Positions 29,132-38,371 are shown, counted from the stretch's first letter. The stretch: DNA of 64,000 nucleotides from Helicobacter sp. MIT 05-5293 (GCF_000765665.2 NZ_JROZ02000003.1:1-64000); one strand, 5' to 3'. The notes: generated by a model not told the origin, from the sequence alone. Translations and numbers: made by a program.

Positions 29132-30007
29132 ATGCAAAAATTTAGAATCTTGCTTTTATGTTTGCCTTTTATCCTTTATGCGAAGCCCGTGAGTGTCGAT
29201 GAGATATTCACTCCTAAGCATCAATTCAAGATTCTTGGCTCATTTTCTTATATCAATTTACAGCGTAAAAACTTTTCCCTAAGTCCTATTCCTTTTCAAA
29301 TGCCAGATGGTTCTTATATCTCTATCCCTTTTGCAGGATATGAAAATATTAATCAAGATTATTTAAATTTCTCACTTAATGCGCGATATGGCATCTCTAA
29401 ACGCGTGGAGTTATTTAGCACATTGAATGCCTTTTGGCAAAATAGTTATGCAGAAAATAATGGAATCTTTAGTCAGCAAAGCCATGGGGATTTTGGCTCA
29501 CTAAATTTTGGATTCCTTGTGGAGGCGAAAAAGGAGGGAAAACTCCCTGCTTTACTTGTCGGTGGGAGTGCTGATATTGTAGATCAGACTTATTTTTCTG
29601 CTACAAAAAAGCATCTGCAATATGCAAAAGGCTATTCACTCTTTGCGACAACTTTTTACACGGTCGATCCTATCGTTTTCTTGCTACAAGGCAGTTTTAG
29701 ACTGAATCTCCCAAAGCGATTTGAGGAAGCGAAAATCAATGATGCAGATATTTTTTCTCTTAGTCCTATGGTTTATTTTGCGGTTAATCCCTATGTTTCT
29801 TTAAATGCTGGTGTGCGTTATCAATATCAAACAAAAGATCGTCTCAATGATGTCGTAGTCGGCTCGGCGGGTTCGTCAGTGGGGTATATGTTTGGTATGG
29901 CTTATGAGATTAAAACAAAACTTATTTTCTTTGCAGATATAGAGCGATTAGATACGCATACTTATTCTAGTAATGCTATTAATCTTACACTTTCTTACAG
30001 AATCTGA
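29132..30007 (+). CDS. FapF-like outer-membrane transporter barrel
   Basis: A 291-aa protein with a cleavable signal (MQKFRILLLCLPFILYAKP) and about twelve amphipathic strands. ARYGISKRVELFSTLNAFW and GSLNFGFLVEAKKEGKLPALLVGG, split at about 125-150, resemble the MetA-pathway/FapF type of outer-membrane channel. AGAGAG precedes the ATG at 29132; earlier in-frame starts lack a ribosome-binding site. The stop overlaps the start of the C39 peptidase gene (TGATG), so the two are translated together. In Pseudomonas, FapF exports the amyloid subunit FapC and FapD is a C39-like protease. That parallel is the basis of the name and is inferred. Confidence 0.65.
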   Translation: MQKFRILLLCLPFILYAKPVSVDEIFTPKHQFKILGSFSYINLQRKNFSLSPIPFQMPDGSYISIPFAGYENINQDYLNFSLNARYGISKRVELFSTLNAFWQNSYAENNGIFSQQSHGDFGSLNFGFLVEAKKEGKLPALLVGGSADIVDQTYFSATKKHLQYAKGYSLFATTFYTVDPIVFLLQGSFRLNLPKRFEEAKINDADIFSLSPMVYFAVNPYVSLNAGVRYQYQTKDRLNDVVVGSAGSSVGYMFGMAYEIKTKLIFFADIERLDTHTYSSNAINLTLSYRI

Positions 30008-30696
30008 TGCGTTTTTTATTTGTGTGGGGGCTTTTGTGTGGCATGTGCCTTAGTGATGTCTATATGCACAACGAATCTATGATGTTACAAAAAGGCGTTA
30101 CTTCGTGGGCGGAATTTAAAGATAAAAATCTCGCTAAACAGCAGTATGATTATAGTTGCGGGAGTGCTTCGCTTTCGACAATTTTGACTTATTATTATGG
30201 GCAAGATGTGAGCGAGAGGGATATTTTGGATTCGATATTGATTTCAAAGGGTATTGATATTACACAAAAAGAGCGCATAGAATCTGATGAAAAATTGCGA
30301 GAAAAGGTGTCGTTTTCTTTTACGGATTTGGCATATTTTGCCCAGCAAAAAGGTTTTAAAACTGCAGGGTTGGCGTTAGATTTACAATCTCTTGCAAGGC
30401 TTAAAGTTCCGGTGATTATTTATGTCAATGTCCGCGATATGGAGCATTTTAGCGTTTATAAAGGGCAAGATTCTCAATTTGTGTATTTGGCTGACCCTAG
30501 TTTTGGTAATATGAGAGTAAGTATTGCTAAGTTTCAAGAAATGTTTTATCAGAGGAAAGACTTAACCCACCCGGGCAAGATTCTTGTCGTTCTTCCCGCA
30601 CAAGAGCATCAAAAGATCAATCCTGATTTTCTCACTCATAAGAATCGCTCTTCTTTAGTTTATGAGATGATTAAGCTTAGGGCTAATCAACACTAG
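30007..30696 (+). CDS. Periplasmic C39 family cysteine peptidase (FapD/FilB-like)
   Basis: A 229-aa protein with an N-terminal signal (MRFLFVWGLLCGMCLS). The C39 catalytic set is visible: Gln and Cys in QQYDYSCGSASLSTIL (about 40-55), His in MEHFSVYKG (about 142) and Asp in YLADPSFGNM (about 158). It is free-standing, without the ABC transporter usually fused to bacteriocin-processing C39 domains. As the enzyme has its own signal peptide, it should cut substrates in the periplasm. The small Sec-exported peptides encoded just upstream, with a double-glycine-like motif, are the obvious candidates. Confidence 0.82.
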   Translation: MRFLFVWGLLCGMCLSDVYMHNESMMLQKGVTSWAEFKDKNLAKQQYDYSCGSASLSTILTYYYGQDVSERDILDSILISKGIDITQKERIESDEKLREKVSFSFTDLAYFAQQKGFKTAGLALDLQSLARLKVPVIIYVNVRDMEHFSVYKGQDSQFVYLADPSFGNMRVSIAKFQEMFYQRKDLTHPGKILVVLPAQEHQKINPDFLTHKNRSSLVYEMIKLRANQH

Positions 30697-30697
30697 T

Positions 30698-31291
30698 TTA
30701 AAATCGCTTTATAAACTGAAAATGGTAGCTTGGCGTGCCATCAAAGGCTTTATCCGTATAAAAGCTGATGTTTTGCGTGGGATTTTGGTATTTTGAAGCA
30801 ATCAGATAAGAAGTGCCAAATCCGAGAATCGCTCCGGCGATCACTTGTGTAGTGGTGTGTCGCTCGGCATAGATTCTGCTTATACCCACAGAAGTGGCGA
30901 TAATCCCTGTGGGTAAGGCGAGCTTCCAGCCATAACGTTTGAGAGAGAATCCCACTGATGAAAAAGTCCATGAAGTATGTCCAGAGGGGAATCCATTGAA
31001 ACTGCCATTATTGGGGCGTTGGGATATGCGCGCATAGCTCGGGTGAGAACGCGAGAGAATCACAAAGCCTTCTTTGATAATATGTGTGCTAACGAGCGTT
31101 ACGCCCGCACCGATTGCTTGCTCTTTGATGCCTTGATAATCCTTCAAATACCAGCTGTATGCCATCATTGCGACTGGCAAAACCTGCATCACATCACCAT
31201 AAATTTCAAATCCGCTTTTTGCAGAGAGTTTCGAAAAAAATGTGTGTGATAGTAAAATCACAAAGGCAATGTGAGTGATAATGCGATACAT
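30698..31291 (-). CDS. PAP2 superfamily phosphatase
   Basis: A 197-aa protein with a signal-like N-terminus, several membrane segments and the PAP2 motifs FPSGHTSW (about 100-107) and SRIYAERHTTTQVIAG (about 140-155) with the catalytic His residues. The first, Lys/Arg-containing motif is less clear (KEGFVILSRSHP). PAP2 enzymes of this size dephosphorylate undecaprenyl pyrophosphate, phosphatidylglycerophosphate or lipid A in the periplasm (LpxE/LpxF in H. pylori). Which one applies is not decidable here. It is convergent with the C39 gene, 1 bp apart. Confidence 0.8.
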   Translation of the reverse strand: MYRIITHIAFVILLSHTFFSKLSAKSGFEIYGDVMQVLPVAMMAYSWYLKDYQGIKEQAIGAGVTLVSTHIIKEGFVILSRSHPSYARISQRPNNGSFNGFPSGHTSWTFSSVGFSLKRYGWKLALPTGIIATSVGISRIYAERHTTTQVIAGAILGFGTSYLIASKYQNPTQNISFYTDKAFDGTPSYHFQFIKRF

Positions 31292-31309
31292 AAGTCTCCT
31301 TGTGTATGG

Positions 31310-31318
31310 ATTATAGCA
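31310..31318 (-). promoter_or_regulatory. Extended -10 promoter of the PAP2 gene
   Basis: The minus strand reads TGCTATAAT 19 bp before the start codon. The same motif precedes several genes in this window. Confidence 0.6.
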
Positions 31319-31416
31319 TAAAAGTGATGCGTATTTGCGAATCTTATGATAGACATAAGCTTTGAGTGAGTAATATCATGATTGTTTTATTGTTTAAATC
31401 TCTATGGAGGTTATAA

Positions 31417-31581
31417 ATGTTTGCAAGAATCTTATCCTTATTTTTGTTGTTACTTATGAGTGGTTGTCATATAAAATCCTCTGATTGGCAGTTTGGAACG
31501 AGGATAGAAAAGGACTATGCGCCGTGTCTTAATCCCCTTGAAACTTGCAATCGAGAAGTGGTTGATTTATTTGTGCCATAA
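31417..31581 (+). CDS. Small lipoprotein, 54 aa
   Basis: A short gene with GGAGG 6 nt before its ATG. The signal is MFARILSLFLLLLMSGC with the lipobox LMSGC, followed by a polar 38-residue mature part with two further Cys (APCLNPLETCNRE) that could pair. It lies just upstream of the sigma54 promoter and fliK. No family is recognised. Confidence 0.65.
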   Translation: MFARILSLFLLLLMSGCHIKSSDWQFGTRIEKDYAPCLNPLETCNREVVDLFVP

Positions 31582-31601
31582 AATCATTACTCTTTATTTT
31601 A

Positions 31602-31615
31602 GGAATATATTTTGC
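31602..31615 (+). promoter_or_regulatory. Sigma54 (RpoN) promoter of fliK-flgD-flgE
   Basis: GG-N10-GC (31602-3 and 31614-5) with TTTTGCT at the -12 side matches the sigma54 core. It stands 41 bp upstream of the fliK ATG. Middle and late flagellar genes of Helicobacter use this promoter class. Confidence 0.7.
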
Positions 31616-31655
31616 TTGTCTAATGCAAAAGAAAAATCTATTAGAGGAGTTAAAG

Positions 31656-33930
31656 ATGATTGATACTGCTGTGCAAAATACCCCTATTATGAACCCTAAA
31701 GATTCTGTGATTGGGGATAAGAAGTCTGTATTATCTAAAGACCAAGATAGCCGATTTGAGAATCTCTTGAGTGAAGAGGCTCATAAATCAAAGGCTTTAA
31801 ATGATGAAAAATCAAGCAACACACTTCCGACATTGAGTAAAGAGAGTGAGAAGACATCAAAAACATCGTCCTTATCTTCCACACCTTTTGAAGTCAAAGA
31901 TACTTCGAGTAAAGATTCTCGAATCGGTTTGCAAGATAAAATCGCTAAAGCATCGCAAGAAAATCTCAAGGCTGAAGAGAATCCATTGCTTCAAGCATTG
32001 GCTTCTGCATCTTTAGGCAAGACGGAGAATGCACAAAAAGGTGGTGTTGCTAAAGACACATCACCTTTGCCTGCATCTGCAGCAAGAACGCCTGTGATTC
32101 AGTCTATGCCTTCTCCGGTAGCAGCGCAAAAGATTGAAACTGAAGGTGAAAAGACACTTGCAGATGTGCAGTCTTTGGCTCAAGCAAAGGGATTAAACCC
32201 GACTAAAATTACTGCTCAAGGTCTCCCTGAAACGACTAAGAATCCTGTAATCCAAACACTTTTAGCACAAGAAGAAGCCCAACAAAGCGCACCTGTGCAA
32301 AAGCCTCGCACGATTCCAGCTTCAGCAAAAGAAGCGATTAATTACGAATATGAAAACAATACCGATCGCATTGCGATTGTCCAAAGAGGAGTAAAAAAAC
32401 CTAAAAATATCACGAGCAAAATTTCAAATGTGTATCCTGAAAAAAAATCAGACAATGACACAGCTGACGCAAAAGTTTCTCTAAAGGACAGACCCCCGAT
32501 CGGATAAAGATTCTGTAAAAATAGGCAAAGACAAAGCTTCTTCTCAAGTCCTTGAAGATACTCTAAAGAGTAAAGATGCACCCCAAAATGCGAAGGTTTT
32601 GAATGAGCAATCAGCACAAAAGCGTGTGAGTGAGACAGAGGCTACACGCATAGCTAAAGATATGCAGAATCTCGCGCAAGGGGAAGTTTTAGAATCTGTC
32701 AGTCAAGATTCAAAAGGACGCATTGCGCAAGGTATCAAAGAAAGTGTGCGCACAGAGAAAGAAAGCCTTAAAAGTCAAGTGAGCGAAAAAGATGTGAATA
32801 TTGATTCTGATGAGAATCTGCCCAAAACAAAAAAAGGTAAAAAGGTATCAAAAACAGCACAAAAACCTAAAGAGCAAAAATCATCTCTCACTACAAAAGT
32901 CGCTCAAGGAGAAAAAAATGAGCAAAAATCGCCTCAACTCGAACAGGCAAGTGCAATAAATGCAGCTAAAAAGAATGGTGAAGTGATTAGAGAGCCTAAA
33001 TCTATAGTGCAAGATTCTCAAGAGGCGATTGCAGATGTTGAGGATATGGACTTTGAAGAACAGATTCTAGAATCCGAGCCAAAGACTGCGCCTAAACTCT
33101 CTTCACAGGGCAAGATGCAGACAAAAAATGCAAGAGATAGCCTTTTGGAGACATTAGTTGCTACTGAAACAGGTAAGGTCAAGGAATTGAGCAAAAAGGA
33201 TCAAAAGTCTAAGAATCAAAGTGGTAAGAATCTCAAAGATGCTTATAAAGCAAGTGAGCAAAAAACAGAAAAGTCTTTAAGTGCAAGTAGTGCGACATTG
33301 GCAAATGCGCTTTTGGGTGAGGAAGAGCTAGAACCACAATCCTTTGAAGAAATCTTGCGTGAGAATAAAAAAGAGGCAAACACACGAGGAGAAAAAACAC
33401 AAGAGACTAAAGAGACAAAGGCTCAATCAAATAGCTCCAAAGCTTCATTTCAAGAAAGTGTAAGCACGCAAAATACACAGCGCACACAGATTCTGTATCG
33501 TTCGCATCTTGCACGAGAATCTGTGCGTAATTTTGCCCAATCACTCAAAGAAGAGGTGTTAAATTATAAGCCACCGATTACGAAGCTCTCAATGGAGCTT
33601 AATCCACAGAATCTTGGGGCGTTGGAAGTTACGATTTCCAAGAAGGGCAAGGATTTGCACATTCAAGTGGTTTCAAACTCTACTGCAATGGGATTGTTCT
33701 TGCAAAATCAAGTAGATTTTAAAAACAATCTCAATCAAATGGGGTTTGATAATGTCGATTTGAGTTTTACTTCTAGTGAGGGAGGAAATGGCGGTGGGAG
33801 TAAAGATTCATCGCAACAACATACTTCTGCAAATGATTCCTCATCGCAAGAAGGGAACAAAAATAGCTTAGAAGATTCTCAAAATGAAAGAATTGATACG
33901 ATGAATATCGTATTGCCCAAATATGCTTAA
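31656..33930 (+). pseudogene. fliK: Flagellar hook-length control protein FliK, interrupted by a frameshift
   Basis: The first frame (from the ATG at 31656, GAGGAG upstream) stops at 32505-32507. The second continues in another phase to 33930. Removing one C from the CCCCC at 32493-32497 joins them into one protein of about 757 aa. The N-terminal 600 residues are Lys/Ser/Gln-rich and disordered, as in FliK. The C-terminal hook-switch domain is intact (KLSMELNPQNLGALEVTISKKG and LHIQVVSNSTAMGLFLQNQ, about residues 640-700). FliK measures the hook and switches export to filament proteins. If the shift is real, polyhooks are expected unless slippage restores the frame. Confidence 0.8.
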
Positions 33931-33946
33931 ATAAGGAGAGCTGAAA

Positions 33947-34768
33947 ATGGCGATTGATTTAGGAGAGGTAACAGGAAGCGCGGCAAAAATTGCCAAAGAA
34001 AAAGAAAAAGTGCGCAATATTAATGAACTTGATAATGATGCGTTTATGCGTTTATTCTTGGAACAGCTTAAGAATCAAGACCCTACTGCCCCAATGGAGA
34101 CTGATAAGATTATTACCCAAACAGCGCAACTTACGCAAGTAGAAATGCAAGAGCAAAATAAAAAGACGATGGTTGAAGTCGCCGAAGCGATGAAAAGCAC
34201 ACAAGAAACGAATAAAGAGCTTAAAGAGTTTCAAGCACAGATGAAAGAATCTTTGGAGGCATTAAATCAAGGTATGCAAGATACTGCAAGATCAAATGTC
34301 GCCACCGCTCAACTCAACGCCTTAAACACCGTCTCAATGATTGGTAAGGTCGCAGAAACCGATGTGTTTGGTGTGAATGTGGAAAAAAATAAACCCGTGA
34401 AATTCTCTATTTATTTTGATCAAAAAATCGATCCTCAAAAGGGCGATCCAATGATTTATATTTTTAATAGTAATAACGAAATGGTCAAAAGCATTTCGCT
34501 CAAAGATCGGGCGAATCAAAGTGGGTATTTGGAATTTGTGTGGGATACAATAAGTGAGCAAGGCAAGCAAGTCGATGATGGCACTTATAATATTCGAGCA
34601 GAATATAATCTTGATGAGCAGACCAAACAATATCACACTGCGCGAGTAGGGCGAGGTGAAGTGCAAAGCATCATCTTTGATAAAGGCATACCTATGCTTC
34701 GTATGGGCGATATGATTTTGCCTCTTGATAGTGCGATTGAGTTTTACAACAAGGATCACAATCTATGA
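33947..34768 (+). CDS. flgD: Flagellar hook assembly scaffold/capping protein
   Basis: A 273-aa protein that caps the growing hook and incorporates FlgE subunits. The N-terminal signature DAFMRLFLEQLKNQDPTAPM (about 29-48) and the following TAQLTQVEMQEQNKK are diagnostic. A coiled segment spans about 75-115, and the C-terminal part holds the FlgD Ig-like and tudor-like folds. The gene follows fliK by 16 bp and overlaps flgE by 4 bp. This is the same order as the H. pylori fliK-flgD-flgE2 genes. Confidence 0.93.
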   Translation: MAIDLGEVTGSAAKIAKEKEKVRNINELDNDAFMRLFLEQLKNQDPTAPMETDKIITQTAQLTQVEMQEQNKKTMVEVAEAMKSTQETNKELKEFQAQMKESLEALNQGMQDTARSNVATAQLNALNTVSMIGKVAETDVFGVNVEKNKPVKFSIYFDQKIDPQKGDPMIYIFNSNNEMVKSISLKDRANQSGYLEFVWDTISEQGKQVDDGTYNIRAEYNLDEQTKQYHTARVGRGEVQSIIFDKGIPMLRMGDMILPLDSAIEFYNKDHNL

Positions 34769-37002
34769 ATGGAACAATGGTAAATTCTTTCAGTGGAATC
34801 AAAACGCATCAATTTGGGCTTGATTCTATCTCTAATAATATTGCCAATGTGAATACGATTGGTTATCGAGAGAATCAACCGCAATTTGAAAGTCTTTTCA
34901 CGGCTAATATGGACACGCTTAATTCCAATTCTCCAATCAATAACGATATGAATTATGGAGCGACCAAATCCAGCAATGGAATCTCCACAAAGAGCGGGAG
35001 CTATAAGTCAAGTGATGGTGAGTTTCATGTGGCTTATGAGGGCAAGGGTTGGTTTGTTGTCGGTGAGCAAAAAAGCGGTTCGTTTGAAATCAAAGACGAT
35101 GGCTATGAGAAAAAGCAAAAAAATTATTTTACGCGTGATGGCTCGTTTTTGCGTGATGGTGAGGGGTATATTGTCAATTCAAGCGGGTATTATTTATATG
35201 GTGTGAATCTTGGCAAGATTCAAGAGGGGATTTATACTTCTAATAAAGATGAGGAAATCGACACACAAGCACTTTCTTCGGGTAAATTGACACCGATGTA
35301 TATTCCTCAAAATCTCTACTATCGCCCGGTTTTGACGACTAAGCTTGATATTACAACAAATCTCAATAAAAATGAAAATGTAATTTCTGCTTCGATATTT
35401 TTCAAAAAGCCCGATGGGAGCTTCGATGAAGAGCGTTTTATGAATACCGATATGAATGCTTTTGCCACCGATGACACACCGCTCAATACTCCGAGCTATA
35501 ATGAAGCAAAGATTATTTTAAATAAAGAGGGTAAAAAAGAAGTCGTTAGTTTTAAATACGGACAAGGAGGCGTAGAAGCAGGTGAATTTAGGACATTTAA
35601 TGAGCTTAAAGAATTGCTTCGTGAACAGTTAGGGCTTGACTTGGAGCTTAGTAAAGATATTGATGGGAAAGTCGGCGAAAAGGTGAGCTTAGAAATCCGC
35701 AATAATTCCTATAAGAATCTTGATATTGAGCTTGGGGGGAGTTTGTTTGAAAAGCTTGGATTCAAAGGTAAAAACGATCATTTTAAAAGCGGTATAGGGG
35801 TGAATTTCAATGCTAATAAAGCTTATGATACAAACGCAATTGTGCAATATAAAGGCGTAGTATTTTTACGCACCGGTGAGCTAGGTAAAAGTGAAGATCC
35901 CTTTTTGGACCAAGAAAATTGGAAGATTCTCGATACGGGGGCTTTGCTCCAATGGAGTGAAAATGCAACTTATTTTGAGGGCGATGTGGTTGAGTATGAG
36001 GGTAAAATTTATCGCAGGATTGATGAAGCTGGTAATAATCCTATCAATGAGGGAAATTGGGAAGAAATAGGCTCAGCAGAAAAAAGTATGCCCCCTGCCT
36101 ATGAAAGCAATACGACTTATCAAGTCGATGATATTGTGAGCTATGAGGGCAAGCTTTATCGCAAAATCGTGAGTAGTGGTTCAAGTGATCCAAAGCTTGA
36201 CTCTGTCGGTTGGCAAGCACTTAGAGGCGATAGTTTTCATAGTGAATTTATCCAAATGCCGAGTTATCAAACCAATGTTGAGATTTATGATGAAAGCGGT
36301 AAAAAATTCCTCGTGCAAAGTCGGTATTTTATGGTATCTTCGGGAGATTCTGAAGGGAATCCACCGACAAAAGAACAATGGGAAGTGCGCTCTGCGGTGT
36401 TTGACCAACACGGGGAGATTATGGTAAGCCCGGATTATGTGATTCATAATATCTCTTTTGATGCAGAGGGCAAACCTGAAGCAGAGCCTGTGGAGCTGAT
36501 ATTTGGTGATAAAACATTGCAATACAATATTGCAGGTGCAAAAGATTCTCAAAGTTCAAATTTTGTCTATCGGGATTCTGAATTATTAAGTAAAGATCAA
36601 GATGGACGCGCAGAGGGGCATTTGAGAGATGTGAGAATCGATAGAGATGGCATTATCTTTTTAGCGTTTGATAATGGTGCGTATGAGCCTATGGGACGCG
36701 TTGGTATCGCTGCATTTGTCAATGATCAAGGCTTAAAGAAAGTCGGTGGGAATCTTTTCGAAATGACTGAAATGGTTGTTAATGGCGATGCTCATACCGT
36801 GAGTGGGCGTCCGATTCTAGGCTGGGACGGATTAAATCTCAAGTATGGTTCGGTATTATACAAACATTTGGAGACAAGTAATGTTGATGTGGGAAATGCT
36901 TTGACAGAGCTTATCGTTATGCAAAGGGGTTATTCGATGAACGCCAAAGCATTCACCACAGGCGATGATTTAGTCAAAGAAGCAATCAATCTCAAGCGTT
37001 AG
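34765..37002 (+). CDS. flgE: Flagellar hook protein FlgE with three carbohydrate-binding-like insert repeats
   Basis: A 745-aa hook/rod family protein, much longer than a typical 400-residue FlgE. The N-terminal rod motif SNNIANVNTIGYRENQPQF (about 23-41) and C-terminal helix (VDVGNALTELIVMQRGYSMNAKAF) are intact. Between about 352 and 485 lie three units of about 38 residues with the pattern GDVVEYEGKIYR...NPINEGNW, very like the CBM5/12 chitin-binding-type module. They would sit on the outer surface of the hook. Gene order suggests the FlgE2 paralogue of H. pylori. The repeats could bind glycans or merely be a structural insertion. Confidence 0.9.
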   Translation: MNGTMVNSFSGIKTHQFGLDSISNNIANVNTIGYRENQPQFESLFTANMDTLNSNSPINNDMNYGATKSSNGISTKSGSYKSSDGEFHVAYEGKGWFVVGEQKSGSFEIKDDGYEKKQKNYFTRDGSFLRDGEGYIVNSSGYYLYGVNLGKIQEGIYTSNKDEEIDTQALSSGKLTPMYIPQNLYYRPVLTTKLDITTNLNKNENVISASIFFKKPDGSFDEERFMNTDMNAFATDDTPLNTPSYNEAKIILNKEGKKEVVSFKYGQGGVEAGEFRTFNELKELLREQLGLDLELSKDIDGKVGEKVSLEIRNNSYKNLDIELGGSLFEKLGFKGKNDHFKSGIGVNFNANKAYDTNAIVQYKGVVFLRTGELGKSEDPFLDQENWKILDTGALLQWSENATYFEGDVVEYEGKIYRRIDEAGNNPINEGNWEEIGSAEKSMPPAYESNTTYQVDDIVSYEGKLYRKIVSSGSSDPKLDSVGWQALRGDSFHSEFIQMPSYQTNVEIYDESGKKFLVQSRYFMVSSGDSEGNPPTKEQWEVRSAVFDQHGEIMVSPDYVIHNISFDAEGKPEAEPVELIFGDKTLQYNIAGAKDSQSSNFVYRDSELLSKDQDGRAEGHLRDVRIDRDGIIFLAFDNGAYEPMGRVGIAAFVNDQGLKKVGGNLFEMTEMVVNGDAHTVSGRPILGWDGLNLKYGSVLYKHLETSNVDVGNALTELIVMQRGYSMNAKAFTTGDDLVKEAINLKR

Positions 37003-37022
37003 ATTCTAGTTTAGAATCTAAC
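36998..37022 (+). terminator. Hairpin at the end of flgE
   Basis: 11-bp arms GTTAGATTCTA and TAGAATCTAAC with a 3-nt loop overlap the flgE stop codon. CTTTTTGG follows 7 nt later. Confidence 0.5.
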
Positions 37023-37123
37023 GAAATTCTTTTTGGTTTTATTTTTTATTCATCAGGTGCAAATAATTTTCTAACAATCCTATTGCTATAAAGCAATTAA
37101 GTGATTTTGGTATTTTATAAGTT

Positions 37124-37138
37124 TATAATAGCTATTAT
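37124..37138 (+). promoter_or_regulatory. Promoter with palindromic operator before the barrel gene at 37175
   Basis: A perfect 14-bp palindrome ATAATAGCTATTAT (37125-37138) contains most of a TATAAT -10 (37124-37129) and is followed by CATTTTATTATG. The AT-rich half-sites resemble Fur boxes, but the spacing differs from the consensus. The operator overlaps the -10, as in the two cassettes at 26.5 and 27.8 kb. Confidence 0.45.
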
Positions 37139-37174
37139 CATTTTATTATGGTAATTTTTAAGTAGGGAGTTAAA

Positions 37175-37978
37175 TTGCACAGAATCTTGATTGTATGTTT
37201 CGTGGGTTTATCTCTCCTAAAGGCAGAATATCGCTGTGATGAAGACAAATGCAGTGATTATAAGATAGGCTTGGGAGCATTAGCGGGAGTGCATAACACT
37301 TCTTTGCATGATATAGCGTTACAAGGTGCGGGCATCAGCACACTTTTTTCTCGATACAACCCTCAATATGGCTTTACTTGGAATCTCAATCTCAATTTGC
37401 TTAATGCTCATGTCAAAAACGCGCAAAATGAGGTAATTGCCTATGATAAAGATTCGTTTAACGCCTTTAGCGGATACATTGATACGACTTTATTCTTTGC
37501 TAAGAATCTTAAAAGTGAGACACATAATCCATTCTTTCTAGGCATTGTAGTAGGGGCTCAATCCTTGTTTTTTGATCAAAAATACAGCGTGCCAAGTTCT
37601 ACGCTTTTCACACTCGGGCTTGGGCTAAGTGGCTCATATATGCTACGCAATAATCTCGCCTTTGAGTATGGGGCTTCTTATCAATATGGCGTGTATGGAT
37701 TTCATTATTATCCTGCTCGTTATAGCCCCGATGAGTTTGCTTATGAATCTAGTGATTATGTAAGTCTTAAGCCCAATAATCATCACATACAAGCTTTTAT
37801 AGGATTACATAAAAACAAGCTCTATGGGCTATATGCAAAGCTTCATTTGAGTTTCACTCATCTTGATGCTGCCCGCTCAATGGCCAAAAACCGCTATGGT
37901 GTTTCAAGCACCTATCCCCAAGCCTTACAAGCGATGATTGGTTTAGAGTTTGGATTTGGATTTAGCAGATGGCTGTGA
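37175..37978 (+). CDS. Outer-membrane beta-barrel protein
   Basis: A 267-aa protein with a short signal (MHRILIVCFVGLSLLKAEY), two early Cys (YRCDEDKCSDY), alternating hydrophobic strands and a C-terminal barrel end (IGLEFGFGFSRWL). It shares the GLE-GFGF ending and the early-cysteine layout with the cassette barrels at 27-29 kb, so it may be a distant member of the same set. The start is TTG with GGGAG upstream. A Fur-like palindrome overlaps its promoter. The function is unknown. Confidence 0.72.
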   Translation: MHRILIVCFVGLSLLKAEYRCDEDKCSDYKIGLGALAGVHNTSLHDIALQGAGISTLFSRYNPQYGFTWNLNLNLLNAHVKNAQNEVIAYDKDSFNAFSGYIDTTLFFAKNLKSETHNPFFLGIVVGAQSLFFDQKYSVPSSTLFTLGLGLSGSYMLRNNLAFEYGASYQYGVYGFHYYPARYSPDEFAYESSDYVSLKPNNHHIQAFIGLHKNKLYGLYAKLHLSFTHLDAARSMAKNRYGVSSTYPQALQAMIGLEFGFGFSRWL

Positions 37979-38034
37979 TTTTTTGTGATATAAGAGGGAG
38001 TTTATATAATCAGCTTAAAGTGCAGTTTTAATTG

Positions 38035-38058
38035 CAGAATCTTAGATTCTGTGTTTTT
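38035..38058 (+). terminator. Terminator after the barrel gene at 37175
   Basis: 7-bp arms CAGAATC and GATTCTG with a TTA loop are followed by GTGTTTTT, a fair Rho-independent terminator. Confidence 0.55.
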
Positions 38059-38120
38059 AAAATGCCAAACCAAAATATAATAAAGCACAATAACTTTAAA
38101 AGAGCTAACAAGGAGTGATA

Positions 38121-38318
38121 ATGGAATCTGTATTAAGCTCTATAGTAAATTTTTTTAAAATATGCGGGATAACCTTAGATAATGCGCATTTTGATTTTTG
38201 GAATCAATTTGGAGATAATGTAATCTTATTTTTTTATAACTTTTGGTTGGATTCCATTTTTTGGTTTATCTTTTTATTGTCATTCGTGCCGTGGTGCTTT
38301 ATTGGCTTACACACGTGA
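38121..38318 (+). CDS. Small membrane protein, 65 aa
   Basis: The start at 38121 has AAGGAG 7 nt upstream. The protein has a polar/amphipathic first half (MESVLSSIVNFFKICGITLD) and a strongly hydrophobic, Phe/Trp-rich second half (about 35-60) that must be membrane-embedded. No family is recognised. It sits directly before an htpX-like relic, so it may be part of a decayed locus. Confidence 0.5.
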   Translation: MESVLSSIVNFFKICGITLDNAHFDFWNQFGDNVILFFYNFWLDSIFWFIFLLSFVPWCFIGLHT

Positions 38319-38371
38319 TTTAGGCTCACAAAGCCAAAGCAAAGGCTTGTTCGCATATGTTTTTTCTCTCG

